Part shown: positions 52,561-61,153 of the stretch, piece by piece
Layout of the letters: each line of letters starts with the position of its first letter
Numbering within the stretch: the first letter of the stretch is position 1
Source of the DNA: Streptomyces smaragdinus
GTDB taxonomy: Bacteria; Actinomycetota; Actinomycetes; Streptomycetales; Streptomycetaceae
Reading direction: 5' to 3'
Length of the DNA: 64,000 nt
Assembly (NCBI RefSeq): GCF_009604385.1
Contig: NZ_WEGJ01000001.1
Span: 620,001 to 684,000 of the forward strand
Made by a program: the position numbers and the translations under genes
The notes under the pieces: model-generated
What the model saw: the letters and a program-made list of their open reading frames with translations, nothing else
The model's database searches: none
Told to the model about the DNA's origin: nothing

Positions 52561-52920
52561 CGCACTGTGGCGGCGGCGGCTGGGTACCGGGACAAATCCG
52601 TGGCCACTGCCGTCACGCCTCCCGTTCTACACTGCCGACCCAGACCAACTCATTCCGGACACGCCGCACACGGGCGTACGCCCCTGAGCTGCGACGCTGC
52701 CGGGTCAAGACCGGCAGCCCGGGTGCCGAACCAGCCCGTCTCGGGACGAATCAGCACCGCAACAGCGTACGCCGTACAGAACTGGCATGTGCGCCGGGGT
52801 ACGCCCTCCGTCTCACAACATCCGACGATCCCCGAAACTTCCGTGTCCTGCATGAACTTGACCGGAATGTGATCGCAGACGTGACGCCCCGGCACGAGGG
52901 CGGACATCGGCCGCCGCGGC
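52561..52920. other. 360-bp gene-free stretch upstream of the hopanoid operon
   Basis: It lies between the hpnC start and the TetR stop, both on the minus strand, so it must hold the hopanoid operon promoter and the TetR terminator. I see a hairpin at 52696-52718 and a weak -10-like TAGAAC about 75 bp before the hpnC start, but no convincing -35. A short minus-strand ORF, MTAVATDLSRYPAAAATVRW and on, follows TAGAAC and overlaps hpnC out of frame; I do not call it a gene. The 85-codon ORF at 52650-52907 lacks coding character. Confidence 0.6.
52696..52718. terminator. Perfect hairpin between TetR and hpnC
   Basis: GCTGCCGG (52696-52703) pairs with CCGGCAGC (52711-52718), loop GTCAAGA. There is no U tract. 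It is about 200 bp past the TetR stop and 140 bp before hpnC, so it may be a distal terminator or a leader structure of the hopanoid message. Confidence 0.4.
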
Positions 52921-53550
52921 TCAGTCCACCGTGAGGCCGGTGATGACCATCCGCAGCGTACGGTCGATCGCCTGCTCCAGGGCGGGCTCCGGGAGGACCG
53001 CGAGGGATCCGTCCAGGATCAGCATCGCCAGCCCGTGGACGGCGGACCAGGCGGCGAACTCGGCGCCCTCCCGCAGACCGGGCCGCAGCACACCGGCGGA
53101 CTCCAGCTCGTCGAGGACCCCGACCAGCAGGTCGAACGCGCTGCTCATGTCGCCACCCCCCTCCCGCGAACCCTGCAGGGGGGCGACGGAGACGTGGCAG
53201 AAGGCGGTGCGGTAGAGCCCGGGCTCCTCGACCGCGAAGCGCACGTACCCCTGCCCCAGCCGGTAGAACCGCTCGCGCGGACCGCCCTGCGCGCCCAGCC
53301 CCTCGGCGAGGCCGGCCATGGTGCGCGCGAGCCGACGCTGACCCTTGGCCTTGACCGCGTGCAGCAGGTCGGCCTGATTGGCGAAATGCCGGTACGCGGC
53401 GGTGGGCGACACGCCGACGCGCCGGGCGGCCTCACGCAGGACCACGGCTTCGGGACCGCCCTCGCGCGCCAGCTCCGTGGCGGCGGCGACCAGCGCGTTC
53501 TCCAGATCGCCGTGGTGGTATCCGGTCCGTGTGCCGCTGGGTTCCCGCAT
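52921..53550 (-). CDS. TetR family regulator of the MMPL transporter
   Basis: 209 aa from the ATG at 53550. HTH in VVLREAARRVGVSPTAAYRHFANQADLL; C-terminal domain YVRFAVEEPGLYRTAF resembles WHG/TetR_C_33-type domains. Divergent from the MMPL gene with two inverted repeats between them, the standard layout of a repressor and the exporter it controls. Confidence 0.9.
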   Translation of the reverse strand: MREPSGTRTGYHHGDLENALVAAATELAREGGPEAVVLREAARRVGVSPTAAYRHFANQADLLHAVKAKGQRRLARTMAGLAEGLGAQGGPRERFYRLGQGYVRFAVEEPGLYRTAFCHVSVAPLQGSREGGGDMSSAFDLLVGVLDELESAGVLRPGLREGAEFAAWSAVHGLAMLILDGSLAVLPEPALEQAIDRTLRMVITGLTVD

Positions 53551-53565
53551 GATTGCATCATGCCC

Positions 53566-53618
53566 GATGTTGACAGCATTAACATCCACTGGCACCTTCA
53601 GTGTTAACGACGTAAACA
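53566..53618. promoter_or_regulatory. Two inverted repeats between TetR and MMPL genes
   Basis: GATGTT-N9-AACATC at 53566-53586 (perfect arms) and TGTTAACG-A-CGTAAACA at 53602-53618 (one mismatch). Both use TGTTAA-like half-sites. TTGACA at 53570-53575 within the first could be the -35 for the MMPL gene, so a bound TetR dimer would block it. Confidence 0.55.
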
Positions 53619-53636
53619 TTGGAGGGGGAACCCATC

Positions 53637-55826
53637 GTGCTGACCCGGATCGCCGGCCTCACCGCCCGCAGACCCCGACTGTTACTGCTGATCACCGCCC
53701 TCGCCGTCGCGGCGATGGCGGTCCTGGGAGTGGGCGCCTTCGGCAAGCTCAGCGGAGGCGGCTTCGACGATCCGAGCGCCCCCTCCAGCCGGGCCCGTGC
53801 CCTGATCGACGAGAAGTTCGGCGGCGACACGAACTTCGTCCTCCTGGTCGACGGCGCCGGCACGCCGGCCGGCCGTGAACGCGGCGAGCGCATCACCGCG
53901 GGACTGCGCGCCGACGACACCGTCGCCAACGTCCTGTCGTACTGGGACGACGGCGGCGCCGGCCTGCTCTCCCGCGACGGCGAACAGGCCCTCGTCCTCG
54001 CCCACGTCAAGGGCGGCGACAAGGACGAGGGCACCAACGCCGAGGCCCTCATCGACACGTACACCGGCACCGAGAACGGCATCACCGTCCGGGCGGGCGG
54101 CGCCGCGGCCGTGAACCACGACGTCACGGCCCAGGTCGGCGCCGATCTGGCGGTCGCCGAGTCGATCGCCGTCCCGCTGACGCTGATCCTGCTGGTCATC
54201 GCCTTCGGCTCCCTGGTCGCCGCGCTGCTGCCGCTGGCCATCGGACTGATCGCGATCCTCGGCACCTTCGCCGAGCTGTACGTCCTCGGCAGCTTCACGG
54301 ACGTGTCCGTCTTCTCCGTGAACCTGACCACCGCCCTGGGCCTGGGCCTGGGCATCGACTACGGTCTGCTGCTGGTCAGCCGCTTCCGCGAACAGCTGGC
54401 GCACGGCGACAGCGTCCCCGGCGCGATCCGCCGCACGGTCACCACCGCCGGACGCACCATCGCCTTCTCGGCGGCCACCGTCGTCGCCGCGCTGGCCGCG
54501 CTGCTGCTCTTCCCGCCGTACTTCCTGCGCTCCTTCGCCTACGCCGGCATCGGCGTGGTGGCCGTCGCGGCGGTGAGCTCGCTGATCGTCGTCCCGTCGC
54601 TGCTGGCGGTCCTCGGCCACCGGGTGAACAAGGGGCGTCTGCCCGGCTCCCGTACGGTACGCAGCGCGGACTCGCGGCTGTGGGGCCGGATCGCCGGCAC
54701 CGTCATGCGCCGGCCCGCCCTCACCGCGCTGCCCGTCCTGGCGGTGCTGCTGCTCGCCGCGAGCCCGCTGCTGGGCGTCACCTTCGGCACGCCGGACGAG
54801 CGGGTGCTGCCCGGGGACGCCGGCAGCCGTGAGGTGTCGGCGGCCCTGCGGCAGGGCTTCACGGCGAACGACGAGTCCGCCCTGCACCTCGTCACCACCG
54901 GCCCCGTCGGCCCGGCGGAGCTCGGTTCGTACGCGGCGAAGGTGTCGTCCCTCGACGGCGTCCAGCGGGTCGACACCAGCGCCGGCAGCTGGCGGACGGG
55001 CCAGCGGTCCGCACCCGCGCCGGCGGCCGCCGCCCTGGGCCGGCCGGACGCCCAGCGGCTCACGGTGATCAGCCGGCTCGAGAGCAAGTCCGCCGCCGCC
55101 CGCGACCTCGTCGGGCAGGTACGCGGCGTACCGGCGCCGCGCGGGAGCGAGGTGCTGGTCGGCGGGAACGACGCCCGGCTCGTCGACTCCCGGCACTCCA
55201 TCGGCGAGCGGCTGCCGTACGCCGTCGTGTGGATCGCCGCCACCACGTTCGTCCTGCTGTTCCTCTTCACCGGCAGCGTCGTCCAGCCGCTGCGCGCCCT
55301 GGTCCTCAACGGCGTCAGCCTGATGGCCGCGATGGGCGCGATGGTGTGGGTCTTCCAGGACGGGCATCTGAGCGGGCTGCTGGGCTTCACCCCGCAGCCG
55401 ATGGACACGGCGATGACGGTGCTGATGTTCTGCATCGCCTTCGGTCTGTCGATGGACTACGAGGTCTTCCTCACCAGCCGGATGAAGGAACTCCACGACG
55501 CCGGCGCTGCCCCCGCCGAGGCGGTCGTCCAGGGACTGGCCCGTACCGGACGGATCGTCACCATGGCGGCCGGGCTGCTGGCGGTCAGCTTCTTCGCCTT
55601 CACCACCAGCGAGGTCAGCTTCATCCAGATGTTCGGTCTGGGCAGCGGGCTGGCGATCCTCGTCGACGCGGTGGCGGTACGCGGCGTCCTCGTCCCGGCG
55701 GCGATGCGGCTGCTCGGCCGGGGCGCCTGGTACGCGCCGCGCGGCCTGCGCCGGCTGCACGGCCGCGTCGGGCTGCGGGAATCGGCCGTGTCACCCGACG
55801 CGGAGCGGGTACCCGCGCGGATGTGA
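53637..55826 (+). CDS. MMPL family RND-type membrane exporter
   Basis: 729 aa with the 12-helix, two-half RND layout. First half helices from about 12-35 and 175-340; second half from about 360-385 and 525-700. The conserved GIDYGLLLVSRFRE and GLSMDYEVFLTSRMKE carry the proton-relay Asp-Tyr pairs of MMPL proteins. Likely exports a lipid or hydrophobic compound with the proton gradient. The GTG at 53637 follows GGAGGGGG; an upstream TTG is possible. Confidence 0.93.
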   Translation: MLTRIAGLTARRPRLLLLITALAVAAMAVLGVGAFGKLSGGGFDDPSAPSSRARALIDEKFGGDTNFVLLVDGAGTPAGRERGERITAGLRADDTVANVLSYWDDGGAGLLSRDGEQALVLAHVKGGDKDEGTNAEALIDTYTGTENGITVRAGGAAAVNHDVTAQVGADLAVAESIAVPLTLILLVIAFGSLVAALLPLAIGLIAILGTFAELYVLGSFTDVSVFSVNLTTALGLGLGIDYGLLLVSRFREQLAHGDSVPGAIRRTVTTAGRTIAFSAATVVAALAALLLFPPYFLRSFAYAGIGVVAVAAVSSLIVVPSLLAVLGHRVNKGRLPGSRTVRSADSRLWGRIAGTVMRRPALTALPVLAVLLLAASPLLGVTFGTPDERVLPGDAGSREVSAALRQGFTANDESALHLVTTGPVGPAELGSYAAKVSSLDGVQRVDTSAGSWRTGQRSAPAPAAAALGRPDAQRLTVISRLESKSAAARDLVGQVRGVPAPRGSEVLVGGNDARLVDSRHSIGERLPYAVVWIAATTFVLLFLFTGSVVQPLRALVLNGVSLMAAMGAMVWVFQDGHLSGLLGFTPQPMDTAMTVLMFCIAFGLSMDYEVFLTSRMKELHDAGAAPAEAVVQGLARTGRIVTMAAGLLAVSFFAFTTSEVSFIQMFGLGSGLAILVDAVAVRGVLVPAAMRLLGRGAWYAPRGLRRLHGRVGLRESAVSPDAERVPARM

Positions 55827-55849
55827 GTCCGTTCCGGACCCGTACACGG

Positions 55850-55887
55850 CACCGCCCCGCCCCTTGTGACGAGGGGGCGGGGCGGTG
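55850..55887. terminator. Bidirectional terminator, 14-bp perfect stem
   Basis: CACCGCCCCGCCCC (55850-55863) is complementary to 55874-55887 with a 10-nt loop, between the convergent MMPL and ABC ATPase genes. Confidence 0.85.
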
Positions 55888-55908
55888 TCGTACCGGACGG
55901 GGGACGGG

Positions 55909-56712
55909 TTACTTGCCCGTCTCCTTCTCGTACGCCCTGACGACTTCCTCGGTGGGCCCGTCCATGACGAGCTCGCCCTTCTCCAGCCAGAGGACCCGGT
56001 CGCAGGTGTCCCGGATCGACTTGTTGCTGTGGCTGACCAGGAAGACCGTGCCGGCCTCCTTGCGCAGCTCGCGGATCCGGGCCTCGGAGCGCTTCTGGAA
56101 CCGCTTGTCACCGGTCGCGAGGGCCTCGTCGACCATCAGCACGTCGTGGTCCTTGGCCGCGGCGATGGAGAACCGCAGCCGGGCCGCCATACCGGAGGAG
56201 TACGTCCGCATCGGGAGGGTGATGAAGTCGCCCTTCTCGTTGATGCCGGAGAAGTCGACGATGCCCTGGTACCGCTGGCGGATCTGCTCGCGCGACATCC
56301 CCATGGCGAGACCGCCGAGGATCACGTTGCGCTCACCGGTGAGGTCGTTCATCAGGGCCGCGTTCACGCCCAGCAGCGACGGCTGGCCGTCGGTGTAGAC
56401 CCGGCCGCGCTCGGCGGGCAGCAGCCCCGCGACGGCCTTCAGCAGCGTCGACTTGCCGGAGCCGTTGGTGCCGATGAGACCGATCGCCTCGCCCTTGTAC
56501 GCGGTGAACGACACCCCGCGCACCGCGTGCACCTCGCGGATCCGCCCGGGCGACGGCTGGCGCCGGATTATGCGGTTCAGCGCGGCGGTGGCCGAACCGC
56601 GTCCGCCGCCCGCGTTGACGCGGTAGACGACGTGCAGACCGTCGCAGATGACGGTGGGCTGGCGGTCGCCGCTGTGCCGGGTCTCGGCGGGGATGTGCTC
56701 AGCCACGGCCAT
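55909..56712 (-). CDS. ABC exporter ATPase, TagH/polysaccharide export type
   Basis: 267 aa. Walker A LIGTNGSGKSTLLKAVAG, signature YSSGMAARLRFSIA and Walker B VLMVDEALATGDK. The N-terminal ALNRIIRRQPSPGRIREVHAVRGVSF insert and the short form are typical of teichoic-acid or O-antigen exporters of the Wzt/TagH group. The 5' end overlaps the permease gene by 14 bases. Confidence 0.93.
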   Translation of the reverse strand: MAVAEHIPAETRHSGDRQPTVICDGLHVVYRVNAGGGRGSATAALNRIIRRQPSPGRIREVHAVRGVSFTAYKGEAIGLIGTNGSGKSTLLKAVAGLLPAERGRVYTDGQPSLLGVNAALMNDLTGERNVILGGLAMGMSREQIRQRYQGIVDFSGINEKGDFITLPMRTYSSGMAARLRFSIAAAKDHDVLMVDEALATGDKRFQKRSEARIRELRKEAGTVFLVSHSNKSIRDTCDRVLWLEKGELVMDGPTEEVVRAYEKETGK

Positions 56713-57631
56713 ATCGCTCCTCGGCCTTCCAGAAGTAGACGAACCCCGCGACGAAGAACAGCAGCGCCCAGCCGCCCGCGAGGAACCACGCGTGGGGGGC
56801 GATGTCGCTGAACCTGTAGTCCTCGATGAGCAGGTACCGCATGAGGTCCATGAACACGGCGACCGGATTGGCCTCGATCAGATCGACGACCCAGTTCGGG
56901 ACATCGCTGTGCTTGGCCAGCATCGCCCGCATCGGGAACATCACGCCCGACGCGTACATCAGGGTACGCAGGATGAACGGCAGCAGCTGGGCCAGGTCCG
57001 GGGTCTTCGAGCCCATGCGGGCGAAGATCAGGGCCAGCCCCGAGTTGAACAGGAACTGCAGCACCAGGACCGCCGGGACGGCCAGCCAGCGCCACGTCGG
57101 GTACTGGTTGAAGGCCAGCAGCACAATGATCATCACGATCATCGAGTAGAGGAGCTGCTGGAGCTGCTGGAGGGCGAAGGACAGCGGCAGCGAGGCCCGC
57201 GGGAAATGCAGCGCCCGCACCAGGCCCAGGTTGCCGGAGATCGCCCGGACACCCGACATCACCGACTGCTGGGTGAAGGTGAAGGTGAACACTCCGATGA
57301 CCAGGAACGGCACATAGTTGTGCTTGCCGCCGGGCACACCGTCGCGGGCGCCCAGGATCAGGCCGAAGATCACCCAGTACACGAACGCGTTCAGCAGCGG
57401 CGTCGCCACCTGCCACAGCTGTCCCAGCTTCGCCTGGCTGTACTGCGCCGTGAGCTTGGCCTGGGAGAACGCGAGAATGAAGTGCCGCCGGTCCCACAGC
57501 TGCCGGACGTATCCCCCCAGAGAGGGGCGGGCTCCGCTGACGGACAGTCCGTACTTCGCCGCCAGGTCGGCGGGCGAGAGGGCGTCGTCGGGGTGGCTGC
57601 CGGGCGGGGCACCCATTGCCGTATCGCTCAC
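56699..57631 (-). CDS. ABC-2 type permease, TagG-like
   Basis: 310 aa. A hydrophilic N-terminus of ~60 residues is followed by six membrane helices with the ABC-2 motif AKLGQLWQVATPLLNAFVYW and ANPVAVFMDLMRYLLIEDY. With the ATPase it should export a lipid-linked glycan or phosphopolymer to the surface. Starts with GTG at 57631. Confidence 0.92.
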   Translation of the reverse strand: MSDTAMGAPPGSHPDDALSPADLAAKYGLSVSGARPSLGGYVRQLWDRRHFILAFSQAKLTAQYSQAKLGQLWQVATPLLNAFVYWVIFGLILGARDGVPGGKHNYVPFLVIGVFTFTFTQQSVMSGVRAISGNLGLVRALHFPRASLPLSFALQQLQQLLYSMIVMIIVLLAFNQYPTWRWLAVPAVLVLQFLFNSGLALIFARMGSKTPDLAQLLPFILRTLMYASGVMFPMRAMLAKHSDVPNWVVDLIEANPVAVFMDLMRYLLIEDYRFSDIAPHAWFLAGGWALLFFVAGFVYFWKAEERYGRG

Positions 57632-57701
57632 AGTCGTAAAACTTCCGTCCTCGGGCCGGGGGGCCGGGGATGTCCCCCGGAAAACTGGTAACGCAAGCTT
57701 G

Positions 57702-58598
57702 TCAGATGACCGGCGGGCGTCCCAGCCGGGTCAGCCGCCATACCGTACGCCACTTCATGGGGTGCCGTGGACCACAGGGGGTCCGCCAGCCCTCCTTGAA
57801 GCCGCCGAGCCACGCCTTGAGGGCGGTGGCCGACGGTCTGCGTACCACGGTCAGCAGGAACCACACCCCCAGATAGACGGGGATCAGCACCGCGGGGAGA
57901 TTGCGCCGGGCCAGCCAGACGCGGTTGCGGGCGACGTTGTGGTGGTACGTGGCGTGCCGGCTCGGCGGCATCGTCGGGTGGTGCAGCACCATGTCGGAGC
58001 GGTAGTCGATGGACCAGCCGGCGTCCAGCGCCCGCCAGGCCAGGTCGGTCTCCTCATGGGCGTAGAAGAACTCCTCGGGGAGCGCCCCGACCTCCTGGAA
58101 CACCTTGGTGCGCACGGCGTTCGCGCCGCCCAGGAACGTCGTCACGCGCGAGGAGCGCATCGGGTCGGAGGAGCGCAGCCGCGGCACGTGCCGGCGCTGC
58201 GTCTCGCCCGTCTCGGGGTCGGCGATCCGGAAGCTGACGATGCCGAGCCCGGGGTCCGCCGCGAAGGCCTCGCGGACGAGCTGTCCGGTGTCCTGGTTGG
58301 GCAGCAGCCCGTCGTCGTCCAGGAACAGCAGGACGTCCACGTCCCGCCCGCCCGGGCCGAACTCGAGGATGCCGACGTTGCGCCCGCCGGGGATGCCCAG
58401 GTTCTCGGGCAGGTCGACGGTACGCACCGCACCGGGCATCGGGGGAAGCTCGGGGACGGGGGCGCCGTTGCCGACGACCGCGACGTCGATGGGCGGGCCG
58501 TCCTGCTTGGCGATCGATTCCATGAGCGCCCGGAACTCGACGGGCCGGTTGCCCATGGTGATGACGACGGCCCCGACCCTCAGTTGTTCAGACGCCAT
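57702..58598 (-). CDS. Family 2 glycosyltransferase
   Basis: 298 aa. GT-A fold: RVGAVVITMGNRP at the start, the metal-binding Asp cluster LLFLDDDGLLP near 95, and FFYAHEETDLAWRALDAGW with the catalytic-base-like Glu-Asp pair. The C-terminal third contains a hydrophobic helix (AVLIPVYLGVWFLLTVV), so it is membrane-associated. The ATG at 58598 lies 6 bases into the end of the next gene upstream (stop at 58604). Donor and acceptor unknown. Confidence 0.9.
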   Translation of the reverse strand: MASEQLRVGAVVITMGNRPVEFRALMESIAKQDGPPIDVAVVGNGAPVPELPPMPGAVRTVDLPENLGIPGGRNVGILEFGPGGRDVDVLLFLDDDGLLPNQDTGQLVREAFAADPGLGIVSFRIADPETGETQRRHVPRLRSSDPMRSSRVTTFLGGANAVRTKVFQEVGALPEEFFYAHEETDLAWRALDAGWSIDYRSDMVLHHPTMPPSRHATYHHNVARNRVWLARRNLPAVLIPVYLGVWFLLTVVRRPSATALKAWLGGFKEGWRTPCGPRHPMKWRTVWRLTRLGRPPVI

Positions 58599-58603
58599 TC
58601 CAC

Positions 58604-59383
58604 TCACCGCAATCTGCTCGAGGCCAGGATGCTGACGAGATGCAGGAGCGTCTGCAGGACGGCGATACCCGCCATCACCGCCACAGCGAGCCGGCTGAAG
58701 AACAGGTCGTCCCTGATCATGTCCAGCACCGCCATGACGAGGATCACGAACGACGCCTCGACCCCGAGGATCAGCCGGTGGAACTTCAGCGCCGCGGCAG
58801 CCCGGCGCGCGAAGGCCATGCCGGAGGACCGAGGCTCGGCGGCCGCCTCCTGGACGGGCGGCAGCCCGCCCTGGTGCCGGGCGACGCCCACCAGGTCCGT
58901 CTCGGCCTTGATCAGGATCGCGCCGAGCGCCGCGAGCGTACCGAGGAACGCCCACAGCCAGTCAATGCGGCCCGTCCCCCACAGATCGGCGGCGCGCAGC
59001 CCGAAGCCGACGAGGACGGCGGCGTCGCACAGATAGGCGCCGACGCGGTCCAGATAGACGCCGCCGAGGGAGAACTGCTTCTTCCAGCGGGCGATCTCGC
59101 CGTCGACACAGTCGAGCAGGAGGTACATCTGCACCGCCAGCACACCGAGCACCGCACCGGGGATCCCCGGCACCAGCAGCGCCGGAAGCGCCAGGGCTCC
59201 GGCGACCGTCATCAGATAGGTCAGCTGGTTGGGGGTGACCCGGGTGTTCACCAGGTGCCGGTCGATGCGCAGCGACACCTCGCGCATGTAGAGCCGGCCG
59301 GCCCAGTGCTCCCCGCTCCGGCGGTCCTTCACACCCGGCGGGTGGACGACCGGACGGAGCTCAGCTACTGATGGCTTTGACAT
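58604..59383 (-). CDS. CDP-alcohol phosphotransferase-like membrane protein with altered motif
   Basis: 259 aa, about six membrane helices. The signature D(x)2DG(x)2AR(x)8G(x)3D(x)3D is DCVDGEIAR...G-VYL-D-RVG-A: the first three Asp are kept but the last, the catalytic base in studied enzymes, is Ala. It may use another residue, act on an unusual acceptor, or have become non-catalytic. ATG at 59383 overlaps the upstream dehydrogenase gene by 23 bases. Confidence 0.88.
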   Translation of the reverse strand: MSKPSVAELRPVVHPPGVKDRRSGEHWAGRLYMREVSLRIDRHLVNTRVTPNQLTYLMTVAGALALPALLVPGIPGAVLGVLAVQMYLLLDCVDGEIARWKKQFSLGGVYLDRVGAYLCDAAVLVGFGLRAADLWGTGRIDWLWAFLGTLAALGAILIKAETDLVGVARHQGGLPPVQEAAAEPRSSGMAFARRAAAALKFHRLILGVEASFVILVMAVLDMIRDDLFFSRLAVAVMAGIAVLQTLLHLVSILASSRLR

Positions 59384-60428
59384 AGTCGGTGTATTCGTCC
59401 CTGATCTCATCTGCGGACAGTTTGCGGTGCTCAAGAATGGTGAAGCGGCCGGGGCGGGTCTGCGGGGCGAACCGCACCGCCTCGACGAGGTCCTGCTCGC
59501 TGAAGCCCATCTCACCGGCCAGTACGGGCAGGCCGTGCCGGCGCAGCGTCCCCGCCATCTCGCGCGCGGTGTCGTGGTCACCGCGCAGATAGGTGGCGAA
59601 GGCCCCGCCGAAGCCGCACTGCTCGCCGTGCAGCGCGTTGCGCTTGGGGAAGAGCAGGTCGAACGCGTGGGAGATCTCGTGGCAGGCGCCCGACGCCGGC
59701 CGCGAGTCACCGGCCACGGACATCGCCAGCCCGCACATCACCAGGGACTCGGCGAGGACGCCGAGGAAGTCGTCGTCGCCGATGCCGCCGGGGTGGCGCA
59801 GCACGGCGTGGGCGGACTGGCGGGCCATGGCGGCGGCGAGACCATCCACGGTCTCGCCCTCCTCCTGGTGCGCCAGCTCCCAGTCCGCGACCGCGGAGAT
59901 CTTGCACACGACGTCGCCGATTCCGGCCCGGACGAAGCGGGCCGGGGCGTCACGGACCACGGCCAGGTCGATGATCACGCCGATCGGGCTCGGCACGCCG
60001 TACGAGCCGCGGCCGGCGTCGTTGTCGAGCGTGGCGACCGGCGAGCACAGGCCGTCGTGGGCGAGGTTCGTGGCGACGGCGACCAGCGGCAGTCCGACGC
60101 GGGCGGCCGCGTACTTGGCGCAGTCGACGACCTTGCCGCCGCCGAGCGAGACGACGGCGTCGTAGCGGCCGCCCCGCTTGATGGAGTCGGCCAGCCGGAC
60201 CGCGCCGTCGATGGTGCCGTCGGCATCGGCGAACCAGTCGGCGTTCCGGAAGGCGCCGGCGAAGCGCTCGCGCAGCAGCTTGCCCGAGCCGCCGTTGCTG
60301 AGGGCGAACGCGAGCTTGCCCGAGGGGGCGATGCGCTGGTCGGTGAGAATCGCGGCCAGGTCATCCAGCGCGCCGGCGCGGATGTCGACGACGACCGGGC
60401 TCGGCATCAGCCGGGTCAGTACTGGCAC
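59361..60428 (-). CDS. Glycerol-1-phosphate-dehydrogenase-like NAD/metal alcohol dehydrogenase
   Basis: 355 aa. NAD motif VSLGGGKVVDCAKYAA near 90; metal-binding His in ACHEISHAFDLLF and NALHGEQCGFGGAF, and Asp earlier. This is the pattern of AraM/EgsA (sn-glycerol-1-phosphate dehydrogenase) and related polyol-phosphate enzymes. The GTG at 60428 follows AGGGAG; overlaps the nucleotidyltransferase gene by 13 bases. Product unproven; it likely supplies a polyol phosphate for CDP activation. Confidence 0.88.
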   Translation of the reverse strand: MPVLTRLMPSPVVVDIRAGALDDLAAILTDQRIAPSGKLAFALSNGGSGKLLRERFAGAFRNADWFADADGTIDGAVRLADSIKRGGRYDAVVSLGGGKVVDCAKYAAARVGLPLVAVATNLAHDGLCSPVATLDNDAGRGSYGVPSPIGVIIDLAVVRDAPARFVRAGIGDVVCKISAVADWELAHQEEGETVDGLAAAMARQSAHAVLRHPGGIGDDDFLGVLAESLVMCGLAMSVAGDSRPASGACHEISHAFDLLFPKRNALHGEQCGFGGAFATYLRGDHDTAREMAGTLRRHGLPVLAGEMGFSEQDLVEAVRFAPQTRPGRFTILEHRKLSADEIRDEYTDYVKAISS

Positions 60429-61153
60429 GCGATCTCCCTGCCCCTGGCGAGGTCGTCGTGGTTGTCGATCTCGACCCACGTGACGTCCCCGATGGGCGCC
60501 ACGTCAACCGTGAAGCCACGGTTGACGAGCTCCTGGTACCCGTCCTCGTAGTACAGGTCGGGGTCGCGCTCGAAGGTGGTCTTCAGCGCGTCCGCGAGCT
60601 CGTCGGCGGCCTCGCCCTCGATGAGGGTGACGCCGATGTACTCGCCGGTGGCCTCCGCCGGGTCCATCAGCTTGGTGATGCGCCGGACGCCCTTGCCGGG
60701 CTCCACGACGACCTTCATCTCCTCGTCGGCCAGCTTCTTGACCGTGTCCAGGGCGAGGATGATCTTCTTGCCCTCGCCGCGGGCGGCGAGCAGGGTGCGC
60801 TCGACGGAGACCGGGTGGACGGTGTCGCCGTTGGCGAGGATCACCGTGTGCTTGATCGAGTCACGCCCGCACCACAGGGAGTAGGCGTTGTTCCACTCCT
60901 CCGCCTTGTCGTTGTCGATCAGGGTCAGCTTCAGCCCGTACGTGGCCTCGAGGGCCTCCTTGCGGGCGTACACCGCTTCCTTCTTGTACCCGACGATGAT
61001 CGCGACCTCGGTGAGGCCGATCTCGGCGAAGTTGCCGAGCGTCAGGTCGAGGATGGTGGTGTCCCCGTCGACGGGCACCAGCGCCTTGGGGAGGGTGTCC
61101 GTGTAGGGGCGCAGACGCCGTCCGGCGCCGGCCGCGAGCACAAGGCCGATCAT
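60416..61153 (-). CDS. LicC/IPCT-like nucleotidyltransferase
   Basis: 245 aa. The activation motif GLVLAAGAGRRLRPYTDTLP followed by KALVPV, the WNNAYSLWCG element as in choline-phosphate (LicC) and inositol-phosphate cytidylyltransferases, and ANGDTVHP metal site. Probably forms a CDP-alcohol (CDP-glycerol, CDP-inositol or similar). The ATG at 61153 follows AGGAGA and overlaps the phosphotransferase gene stop. Confidence 0.9.
   Translation of the reverse strand: MIGLVLAAGAGRRLRPYTDTLPKALVPVDGDTTILDLTLGNFAEIGLTEVAIIVGYKKEAVYARKEALEATYGLKLTLIDNDKAEEWNNAYSLWCGRDSIKHTVILANGDTVHPVSVERTLLAARGEGKKIILALDTVKKLADEEMKVVVEPGKGVRRITKLMDPAEATGEYIGVTLIEGEAADELADALKTTFERDPDLYYEDGYQELVNRGFTVDVAPIGDVTWVEIDNHDDLARGREIACQY

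Noticed and set aside
52464..52700. Frameshift in the 5' end of hpnC
   Set aside because: The alternative frame (MTAVATDLSRY...) does not resemble an hpnC N-terminus, and the called frame is open and continuous into the conserved region; poor start signals alone do not show a mutation.
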